This document shows, one piece after another, positions 55,980 to 64,000 of a DNA stretch of 64,000 nt. The position numbers and the translations under genes were made by a program. The stretch is from Hysterangium stoloniferum (lineage: Eukaryota > Basidiomycota > Agaricomycetes > Hysterangiales > Hysterangiaceae), in assembly GCA_015178975.1 (NCBI GenBank), contig WHVD01000030.1:558001-622000 (forward strand). Reading direction: 5' to 3'. The notes beneath the pieces are model-generated. The model searched no databases. It saw only the letters and a list, made by a program, of their open reading frames with translations, and was not told the origin of the DNA. Position 1 is the first letter of the stretch, and each line of letters opens with the position of its first letter.

Positions 55980-57567
55980 CAGTGAGGGACAAAACCCTTC
56001 CAATGATTTTTAGTTGTGCAAAGATTCTTGAATAACTCAAGAACTACTGTAGATACAGACCTGAAATTTGGAGGTTGGTTAGATCTATATGTTATCTATA
56101 TGCCCTTAAAATATTATGACATAAGCATTTGTATTTCCCACACTATAAATAAAACACTAATAAAATTACATTGGAAGGGTTTTGTCCCAGTCACATGATT
56201 AACACAAAACCTTATTGATTATCAGCAAATAAGGTTTTGTTTAATCATGTGACCTGTCAAAATTAGATATATATATAGCTGTTCACTTTTTAGTTCAACA
56301 ACATCCCCACAACTCAACATTCTACACTATGAAAGCTCTTACTCCTCAGGTTGCCACATTCTCATTTTGCTCAATAACAGCAAGTCTACTTCTCAGATCT
56401 CTGCAATCACTGGCAGAGATCTGTTTACTATATCCAGAATTCACTTTACCCATTGCCCATCACTTGCCAAAGCACCTGGTGGCCATCCATGCAAGCTTTC
56501 TCCCTCAGATATTCATTATTCCCTCTAACAAATCACTTCTCAGAAGGCAGAACATGCCACTGAGGTGACCAAAATCCTTCAAAATATGACTGGAGAGTCC
56601 ATTTCAGTGAAGACTGTTCATAGAGCACTCAAGAAGGCTGGAATGAGGGCTGTGGTGGAGAGAAAAGGCCTTTACTCACTAAGAGGCATAGGAAGGCAAG
56701 GATGGACTCTGCTCTGGCACACAAGGACTGGACTGTGGATGATTGGAAGAGGGCTGTTTGGTTAGATGAGACAAAAATCAATTGTTTGGAGTCAGATTGG
56801 AGGAAGTAGGTGTGGAAAAGGGCAGGAGAGGGGCTCAGTGATAGGGTGGCTGAGGGTACAATCAGGTTTGGAGGAGGAAATCTGATGTTGTGAGGCTGTA
56901 TGTTGTGGGAAGGACCAGGATATTCCACCAAAATTGATGGAAGGGTGGATGCTGACCTTTATGTTAACATTATGGAAGATGAACTTCAAGAAATCATGGA
57001 GTATTATGGCAAGAACACAGGGAATGTGGTCTTTCAGCAAGACAATGACCCCAAACACAAGAGCAAAAAGGCCACCAACTGGTTTAAAGACAATGGATTT
57101 GTGGTCATAGTATGGCCACCTCAGTCTGCTGACCTTAATCCAATTGAACACCTCTGGTATTACCTCAAAAGGAGGCTGGGTGGCACCCAAGAGTATTCAT
57201 GAGTTGTGGGAGAGGGTTCAGACAGAGTGGGAGAAGATCCCTGCCTCTACTTGTCAGAACTTGATAGAGAGTATGCCTAGAAGGTTTGAGGCCATTTTGA
57301 AGGCCAAGGGAGGCTATACCAAGTACTAGATTGTTTAATTTGTATTTTTTTTATACCAGGGACAAAACCCTTCCAATGTGATTTTATTAGTGTTTTATTT
57401 ATAGTGTGGGAAATACTAATGCTTATGTCATAATATTTTAAGTGCATATAGATAACATATAGACCTAACCAACCTCCAAATGTCAGGTCTGTATCTACAG
57501 TAGTTCTTGAGTTATTCAAGAATCTTTGCACAACTAAAAATCATTGGAAGGGTTTTGTCCCTCACTG
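55980..57567 (+). mobile_element. Tc1-like element E4, complete ends
   Basis: CAGTGAGGGACAAAACCC at 55980 and its reverse complement ending at 57567, with TA on both sides (55978-55979, 57568-57569). Arms of about 207 bp contain the inner inverted site ATTGGAAGGGTTTTGTCCC. 1588 bp in total, same family as E2. The transposase is broken, so it could move only in trans. Confidence 0.93.
56329..57329 (+). pseudogene. E4 Tc1 transposase pseudogene
   Basis: Starts MKALTPQVATFSF with a frame change against E2. The following blocks lie in different frames: TGESISVKTVHRALKKAGMR, a W.DETKIN block, GGGNLML with a TGA where W is expected, GCMLWEGPGYSTKIDGRVDA, FQQDNDPKHKSKKATNW, WPPQSADLNPIEHLW and the end AILKAKGGYTKY. 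The catalytic Asp and Glu codons are present, but at least three frameshifts and two stops break the gene. It keeps the 16 residues deleted in E2. Confidence 0.88.
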
Positions 57568-57569
57568 TA

Positions 57570-57903
57570 TGGATAATCAGGAAACAAAAATCTATGCCAG
57601 CTTAATAGCACATTTATAGGGTACAAAACAAACCCAAATCTTTTTTTGACATGTGACCCCTTGGCTTTTGCAGGCACATGCATAATCAAGAGGCAATATC
57701 ATTGTGAGGAACAAGACCTTAATGCTGTAACAGGGCAAAAAACTTCGAAATCTTGCCTTACGGATTTTTGTTAGGGCCAAATCCAACTCTGGAACACCCT
57801 CAATAACCAATTACTGGTTTTTATTATGTGCCTAACAGTATGTTGGTCCTTATACAAGACTATGCAGGGTGAGGAGGAGAATTTTACTCTTACCTTCTGC
57901 AAC
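57570..57903. other. Short spacer, no gene
   Basis: AT-rich DNA between E4 and the B2 LTR. No motif or repeat of note. Confidence 0.5.
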
Positions 57904-58466
57904 TGTTACGACCCGTTCCCGGATGTTTCAATATCCGACTTCCGATCTCCCACTTTCGATATCCGATATCCGACTACGGAACATCATAGTTACCGTATCA
58001 TCCGCGTTCTTCGTTTGTTCCGCATTTGGTAATTTGTCCGTTGACAAGTATTCACTCGTTTGTTGTTGTATTCCCGTCTCGGAATATTGTCTTCCTAATA
58101 TGTCTTATTGTATTTCCGATTTAAGAACACTTCCATTTCCGTCTTATTATGGTCTCAGTTTGTAGTACAATAATGAGTAGACTTATATTAGTTTCCGCGA
58201 ATTTGTACTTTACTTTAGATCTGATATCGACTTAGTTTCTTATTCCTCCTCCCGTCTTTCTGTACGCTCGATATTCGGAACTCTTCGGAACTCTGAATAT
58301 CCATATCTTCCGTCGTTAGTTCACTTCCGAAATTAAGGACATTGAGCGTTTGCGTAGAGGCGCAGCACATAAGCTGAAGCCGACGTCCTGACCCTATCCA
58401 CGAGTTTCCGACTTCCCGGTGACTTCCCGATAGTTCCGGAATACGTTCCCGACACGGCACTTAACA
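57904..58466 (+). repeat. B2 5' LTR
   Basis: 563 bp, TGTTACGACCCGTTCCCGG...GGCACTTAACA. Self-primer AGATCTGATAT at 58217-58227 marks the predicted RNA 5' end; shared box at 58363-58381. No clear TATA box upstream of 58217. Matches 45752-46336 in inverse orientation. Confidence 0.93.
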
Positions 58467-58479
58467 GTATATCAGATCT
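58467..58479 (+). promoter_or_regulatory. B2 self-priming primer-binding site
   Basis: GT followed by ATATCAGATCT (58469-58479), an exact 11-nt reverse complement of AGATCTGATAT inside the LTR at 58217-58227. This is the arrangement described for Tf1-type self-priming chromoviruses; no tRNA 3'-end complement (TGG...) is seen here. Confidence 0.8.
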
Positions 58480-58500
58480 CAACTCTGCGACTCGCTCATC

Positions 58501-59736
58501 ATGGGTCCCAAATGCAAAGCTGCCGAAGGACCATCCCAACTTCAATCCCCGTTGCAACTTTACACCACCCAACCCGAAACCCCAATTCAGCCGACAACAT
58601 CAGCTTCTGTTGAAGAAGTTACCGAGGAGGTTACCGAGGAGGTTACCGAGGTAACGAAGGACACCAATGTTCCCCACACTACCGACAACGAAGCAGAAGA
58701 TCAACCGGATACATCGACAAAACCCTCCGATGATCAAACTGGAATGTTGCTTTTTAACTCCATTTCCAAATTCGCTGATTACTTGAAATCCGCTGAGGAT
58801 AGTAAAGAATCATCCCGTACCGGAGTCAAAGAACCCGAACCATTTACCGGCAAGGATCCGAAAAAATTGAAGAATTTCCTTCTTCAATGTCGTTTCAGTT
58901 TCCGTGATCGACCCAATGCTTTTAAATCCGACAGTCGAAAAGTCAATTTTGCGCTCTCATATCTCAAGGATACCGCTCAGGATTGGTTCGAACCCGGACT
59001 ATCCGGAATATCCGACGAGACACCTGTATGGCTCGACGACTGGGATGCTTTCGTGGAAGAACTGGAAACTAATTTCGGACCTTACGATCAATCCGGCGAA
59101 GCAGAAAACAAACTAATGACGCTCAAGATGAAGGACAATCAACGAGTTTCCGATTATCTCGTCAAGTTCAATACCCTCGCCGCACGATGTGGATGGGACG
59201 ATTCTGCCCTCAGGCACCATTTCTATATGGGACTTCCGTCACGCCTTAAAGACGAAATCTGCAAAGATGGGAAGCCAAAAACTCTCCAACTCATGCGGAT
59301 GAAAGCTCAAACATCCGATGCCCGTTATTGGGAACGAAAAGCCGAGGTCTCTCAAGAGAACCTGACGGAACGTTCTCAGAACAACAAGGCGTCGACTAGC
59401 AAGTCTTCCGGCAACAACTCAGGCAATAATACCGGCTCTGGCACTAATACTGGCAAATCAAATTCCGACCGGAAGAAAGACAAGAAATCCAACAAGGAAA
59501 AACAGTCAACTTCCGACAAACCCGACATTTCCCATTTGTTGGGTACCGACAGTAAACTCACCCCGAAGGAGAAACAACGGCGTATGGACAACGACCTCTG
59601 CCTTTTCTGTGGAAAAGGCGGACACAAGGTTTCCGACTGTTCCGTTAAATCTACCTCTTCCAAGGCTCGTGCGGCAACTTCCACTACGACTACAACGTCT
59701 AAGGATAAACCCGCCACGGAGTTGAAAAAAGAGTAA
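58501..59736 (+). CDS. B2 Gag polyprotein
   Basis: 411 residues, structural protein of the retrotransposon particle. The N-terminus MGPKCKAAEGPSQ is followed by an acidic stretch containing three EEVTEEVTE-like repeats. The capsid region has FTGKDPKKLKNFLLQCRFSF, ALSYLKDTAQDWFEPGLSG and FVEELETNFGPYDQSGEAE. A Ser/Asn/Lys-rich linker then leads to the CCHC knuckle CLFCGKGGHKVSDC near residue 367. No stop interrupts it. The start follows the priming site by about 20 nt. It ends TTG AAA AAA GAG TAA, overlapping the pol frame. Confidence 0.93.
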   Translation: MGPKCKAAEGPSQLQSPLQLYTTQPETPIQPTTSASVEEVTEEVTEEVTEVTKDTNVPHTTDNEAEDQPDTSTKPSDDQTGMLLFNSISKFADYLKSAEDSKESSRTGVKEPEPFTGKDPKKLKNFLLQCRFSFRDRPNAFKSDSRKVNFALSYLKDTAQDWFEPGLSGISDETPVWLDDWDAFVEELETNFGPYDQSGEAENKLMTLKMKDNQRVSDYLVKFNTLAARCGWDDSALRHHFYMGLPSRLKDEICKDGKPKTLQLMRMKAQTSDARYWERKAEVSQENLTERSQNNKASTSKSSGNNSGNNTGSGTNTGKSNSDRKKDKKSNKEKQSTSDKPDISHLLGTDSKLTPKEKQRRMDNDLCLFCGKGGHKVSDCSVKSTSSKARAATSTTTTTSKDKPATELKKE

Positions 59737-62700
59737 GCAACCCTCCGGAATCTGCACGGACAGAGGGTTGCGTTGACTCTCTCCGTGTTTCCGAGGTTGT
59801 CCGTCTCAACGCGTCCGCTCTCTCTAATCCCGATTCATTATTTGTAAAACTCGTCTCTAACTTTCTTGGAAATTTAGTGTTCCGAGCTCTAATAGATTCC
59901 GGCTCCACACACTGTTTTGTAGATACCACCTTTGCCACGAAACATAATCTGAAACTCCATTCTGTTCCCGCAATTTCCTTGCGTTTGTTTGACGGCACTA
60001 GCAATACAGCAATTACTCAAGCCTGCGACATGTCTATCCAGTTCCCTTGTGGAACATCCCAGACGGTTACATTTTTCGTAACACAGTTGGACTCTAGCTG
60101 TTCGGCAGTTCTTGGATACAACTGGCTCACCCGATATAATCCGTTGATTGACTGGGTATTGGGCAGTATTACTTTCCGGACTCCCGACACTTCCATTCCT
60201 CCTGCAGCGTCTATTCCGGCCAACGCCTTTTCGGCATCAACGGCATCTCCGGCTTCTATCGAAACTTCCGAGCCCCCAAAAATCTCTCTCATCAACGCTT
60301 CGGCATTTGTTAGGGCGAGTAAACTGGATGGTTCGCAATGTTTTTCGATCAGCTTAATAGTTGATGAAGCATCTGGACGTTTTGCGACTCCAGAATTATC
60401 CGAGCTAAAAGCCGATCTGGAAGGAGTTCCCGAAAAATACCATGATTTCGTGGACATTTTCAGTAAGCAAAAAGCTGACAGGCTTGCACCACATAGGCCC
60501 TACGACTTAAAAATCGATATTGAGCCCGGTTCAAACCCTCCATTAGGACCTATTTACCCATTATCCCAATCGGAACTTTCGTCTATTCGGGAGTTCCTGG
60601 ATGAACATTTGTCGATAGGTTTTATCCGTCCCTCAAAGTCTCCGTATGGAGCACCCGTCCTTTTCGTCCGTAAAAAGGATGGCTCCCTTCGACTCTGTGT
60701 CGATTTCAGAGGATTAAATTCCATCACACGGAAAGATAAGTATCCACTCCCACTCGTTACCGACTTACTCGACGCCCCACGGAAAGCTCGAATTTACACC
60801 AAAATAGACCTCAAACACACCTATCATTTGGTTCGAATTGCCGAGGGTGACGAATGGAAAACTGCTTTTCGGACTCACTATGGATCCTTTGAATGGTTGG
60901 TTATGCCGTTCGGCCTTACCAACGCCCCTTCCGCTTTTCAACGTTTTGTTAATGATATATTTTCCGACATGCTTGATGTATGTGTTATAGTCTATTTGGA
61001 CGACATTTTGGTATTTTCCGAGGATCCCGCTCTTCACGATGAACAGGTCCGTGAAGTCTTCCGAAGACTCCGTAAAAACGGTCTTTTCGCCAATGGTAAA
61101 AAATGTTATTTCGACATGGATTCTATTGAATACTTAGGTTTCATCATCGGCCCTGATGGTCTCCGTATGGATGAAACCAAGGTTCAAGTTGTCCGTGACT
61201 GGCCCGAACCACGGAAGGTCAAGGACATTCAATCATTTTTAGGTTTCGCCAACTTTTACCGTCGTTTTATTCGGAACTACTCGGATATTACAGTACCGCT
61301 CACTCGTCTTACCCGTAAAACTCAACCATGGGTTTTTGACGATAAATGCCGCTCCGCTTTCCAGACTTTGAAAAATGCTTTCACTTCGGCCCCGATTCTT
61401 TCCCATTGGAAACCTGATTTTCCAATTATTGTGGAAACCGATGCTTCCAATTATGCAATTGCCGCGATTCTTTCCATTCAAGAGTCCGACGGTGAAATTC
61501 ATCCGGTCGCATTTCTTTCTCGGACACTTTCAGTATCCGAACTCAATTACGACGTTCATGATAAGGAACTTTTGGCAATTTTTGAAGCTTTCAAACATTG
61601 GCGCCATTATCTCGAAGGTTCCGCAACTCCCGTTGACGTCGTTACCGATCACAAAAATCTCGAATATTTTTCTACCACTAAACTTTTAACCCGCCGGCAG
61701 GCCCGTTGGTCTGAATTTCTTTCCGCTTTCAACATGATTATCCGTTTCCGACCCGGACGTCTTGGTGGAAAACCAGATGCCATGACTCGATGATGGGACG
61801 TCTATCCTAAAGAGGGGGAAAGTAACTACGCTGTTGTTAATCCACATAACCTGAAACCGGTTTTTACAATGCAACAACTTTCCGCATCTATCCGAGCAAC
61901 TTCCCTTTACTATCCAATTATGCGTAGCGTCATGATTATGGACATTGAGCAATTACATCAAGATATCCTTTCCGCACTCACTTCCGACCCGGCCCTCAAG
62001 CCACATTTAGACATTCCCAACAATCCCAACCAACCCCGATGGTCACAAGACTCTCAAGGTTTTATCCGTCTCGATGGACGTATCTACGTTCCAGATTCCG
62101 ACAATCTTCGACTCCGCGTACTTCAGTATAAACACGATCATCCAATCTCTGGACATTACGGCATCAACAATACTCTTGGTTTAATCCGTAGAGAATATAC
62201 TTGGCCCAACCTCCGAGATTTCGTAACTCAGTTCTGTAAGTCATGCACCACCTGCTTACGCTCCAAAACCCAGAGGCATAAGCCGTACGGCCTTCTCAAG
62301 CAACTCCCGATACCAGAAAAACCTTGGAATTCAATTTCCATGGATTTTATCGAACAACTCCCGACTTCCGAAGGCTTTACATCCATTCTAGTCGTTGTGG
62401 ACCGATTCTCGAAACAAGGCATTTTCATACCCACTCATGATACAATCACGTCCTTACAATTAGCGGAACTTTTCATTATTCATGTATTTTCCAAACATGG
62501 AGTTCCATCTCACGTAACTTCTGATTGAGGCTCCAAGTTCGTCTCCCATTTCTTCCAGGCCCTCGGAAAAGCCCTCGACATGAAACTACACTTCACCTCG
62601 GGATATCACCCGGAAGGTGATGGACAAACGGAACGCGTTAATCAAACACTGGAACAATATCTCCGCATCTATTGTAATTACCAACAGGACAACTGGAAAT

Positions 62701-63422
62701 CCCTTCTTCCGATCGCGGAATTCGCCTACAATAACTCCCCGAATGCAACCACCGGCATATCTCCCTTCTTCGCCAATAAAGGCTATAATCCGAATCTCAC
62801 AGTACATTCCAAACAAGATTTGGCTTCTGTCCGTGCTCAAGAATTTATTACCGACCTCGACGAATTACATCAAGAACTTCGGAAAGCTATTTCTTCCGCA
62901 CAGGAACATTATCAACGTTCCGCGGACAAAAACAGGATCCCGCCTCCTAATTTTAAAGTTGGTGATCAGGTTTTTGTAAAAGCTCAATTCTTCCGTACTA
63001 CCCGACCTTCTAAAAAACTCGCTGAGAAATTCTTAGGACCTTTTGAAATTATAGCACAAGCCGGTTCACTTTCATGGACTCTCCGTCTTCCCGACAGTAT
63101 GCGAGCAGTCCACCCCATTTTCCACGTTTCCATGTTAGAACCTTGTGTTCCCAACTCATTCCCGGAACGTACTCAACCTCCGTCCCCTCTGGTCATCATT
63201 GATGGAGAACCCGAATTCGAAGTTTCTGAAATATTGGATTCTAAAATCGACAATCGCCGACGTACTTGTAAATTGCTCTATTTAGTTAAATGGGCAGGTT
63301 ATGAAGGTACCGACGAGGAAACTTCATGGATATTGGCCACGGAACTTGGACATGCTATGGAAATTGTTACTGACTTCCACACGGCTTATCCAGGCAAACC
63401 CGGACCTTTATCATCACTCTAA
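59709..63422 (+). pseudogene. B2 Pol polyprotein, two TGA stops
   Basis: One frame from the overlap with gag to TAA at 63422. Protease: ALIDSGSTHCFVDTTF at 59885. RT: FIRPSKSPYGAPVLFVRKKD to VIVYLDDILVFSED (YLDD at about 60994). RNase H: VETDASNYAIAAIL at 61432. Integrase zinc region HDHPISGHYG...CKSCTTCLRSK, then the core with D in SMDFIEQLP, D in VTSD (62517-62528), E in DGQTERVNQ and the GPF motif KFLGPFEI. Chromodomain: LYLVKWAGYEGTDEETSW at 63280. TGA at 61791 (after DAMTR) and at 62526 (after VTSD) sit where relatives have arginine. Apart from these the protein looks complete, so inactivation is recent. Confidence 0.93.
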
Positions 63423-63509
63423 TCTTTCTGTTCCTTTCTGATCAACTTCCGACACTTCCGTTTTCACACTCATTTTAGGTTTTGCAAGTCAAAAAAATAT
63501 TATTAAAAT

Positions 63510-63998
63510 CTATCTTAAAGTCTCTGACACCCCAAATCCACCTTCCGTCCCAACCTCCGGCTCTTCAGCAATTTCCGCACTTTCCACCATATCCTGTACC
63601 TCCTCATCTTCACTCTCCTCTTTTCCCGACCCCCATCTCCGCTCCACACACTCCGCCAATGGATCGTTCGACTGGTTTTTCGCCTTATCGGCAAATCGTT
63701 CAGATACCGCGATTACACCGATACTAACCATCATCTTCTCCAGGAAATCGTTTTGCCTCCAGAAATTCCGGACCAACGAACGGAAACCCTTCTCCTGGAT
63801 CTCATTATGGCGATCCAGTGTTTCCCGCATTTCCCGCATCTCAACCCCGATGAAGACCATTGTATCGACCAATTCCTTAAGGAGCTCAACGCCCATACCA
63901 TCCGTACTCGGCAACTTAGTTTCCACAGTTTTGGTCGCTCCTGAACCTTCCGCGATGGTAGGTTTTTGAGCCTTTTCGCTTTTCGGAACCCTTTTCGC
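63510..63998 (-). CDS. Antisense ORF in B2 between pol and 3' end (partial)
   Basis: A minus-strand frame of at least 163 codons enters from beyond the window edge and stops at 63510. It reads KSEKAQKPTIAEGSGATKT, GMGVELLKELVDTMVFIGVE, MREMRETLDRHNEIQEKGFR, ending in an acidic tail (KEESEDEEVQDMVESAE). The heptad-like spacing of L, M, V and I suggests a coiled coil. The opposite strand is less protein-like here. It may be an accessory gene of the element transcribed from the 3' side; function unknown. It is not similar to B1 or B2 gag. Confidence 0.55.
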   Translation of the reverse strand, partial: AKRVPKSEKAQKPTIAEGSGATKTVETKLPSTDGMGVELLKELVDTMVFIGVEMREMRETLDRHNEIQEKGFRSLVRNFWRQNDFLEKMMVSIGVIAVSERFADKAKNQSNDPLAECVERRWGSGKEESEDEEVQDMVESAEIAEEPEVGTEGGFGVSETLR

Positions 63999-64000
63999 AG

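Larger units (their letters stand above)
57904..64000 (+). mobile_element. Ty3/gypsy chromovirus B2, nearly intact, runs off window
   Basis: 5' LTR, self-priming site, gag, pol with protease-RT-RH-integrase-chromodomain, then an antisense ORF; the 3' LTR lies beyond the window. CpG dinucleotides are abundant, unlike in the decayed elements. Only two in-frame TGA codons interrupt pol. A solo LTR of the family is at 45752-46336. Confidence 0.93.

Overview
The window looks like a repeat-dominated stretch of a filamentous fungal genome, most likely a basidiomycete of the Agaricomycetes type. The evidence is a pair of MFS transporter genes cut by short (about 50-60 nt) GT-AG introns, remnants of a UTP12/DIP2-type WD40 gene, chromovirus-type Ty3/gypsy elements, and two DDE transposase families whose motifs I associate with Agaricomycetes. 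The species is not identifiable from the sequence alone. Almost everything outside 33.6-42.3 kb is mobile DNA inserted into mobile DNA.

Layout. 1-5.6 kb: sparse, with a CAGA microsatellite, a small MITE-like element and part of a repeat-associated gene (3.2-3.9 kb). 5.6-6.65 kb: N-terminal part of a DDE transposase (family C). 6.65-14.8 kb: Ty3/gypsy element A with diverged LTRs and a gag-pol broken mostly by TGA codons. 14.8-22.4 kb: Ty3/gypsy element B1 on the minus strand. It holds two 722-bp inverted LTRs whose target-site duplications show that the DNA between them was flipped by recombination, and its own LTR is itself split by two insertions. 22.4-24.1 kb: C-terminal part of a family C transposase with introns and a solo LTR inside. 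24.9-29.5 kb: a second DDE remnant and two Tc1-like elements, one carrying two solo LTRs. 29.5-31.3 kb: a pile of LTR fragments, including an LTR inserted into a relative in inverted orientation. 32.9 kb: a tRNA-like sequence. 33.6-42.3 kb: the host island, with two tandem MFS genes and UTP12-like remnants between them. 43.3-44.8 kb: a Ty1/copia remnant. 44.9-47.7 kb: two LTRs and a 1.25-kb element with LTRs, a TSD and only a Gag-like frame. 49.0-53.3 kb: a three-level nest (LTR > Tc1 with an open 338-aa transposase frame > 1.96-kb non-coding LTR element). 53.3-57.6 kb: direct repeats, an LTR, two tandem-repeat arrays and a Tc1 pseudogene. 57.9-64.0 kb: a nearly intact chromovirus (B2) running off the window end, with an antisense ORF after pol.

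How it fits together. Elements B1 and B2 carry an 11-nt match between the LTR interior and the sequence 2 nt after the LTR, as expected for self-primed reverse transcription. A 19-nt box near the 3' end is shared by eleven LTR copies from otherwise different families. Premature stops in the transposons are mostly TGA and often sit where relatives have arginine (CGA), which points to C-to-T decay at CpG. The two transporter genes are the only loci here that look like functional host genes.
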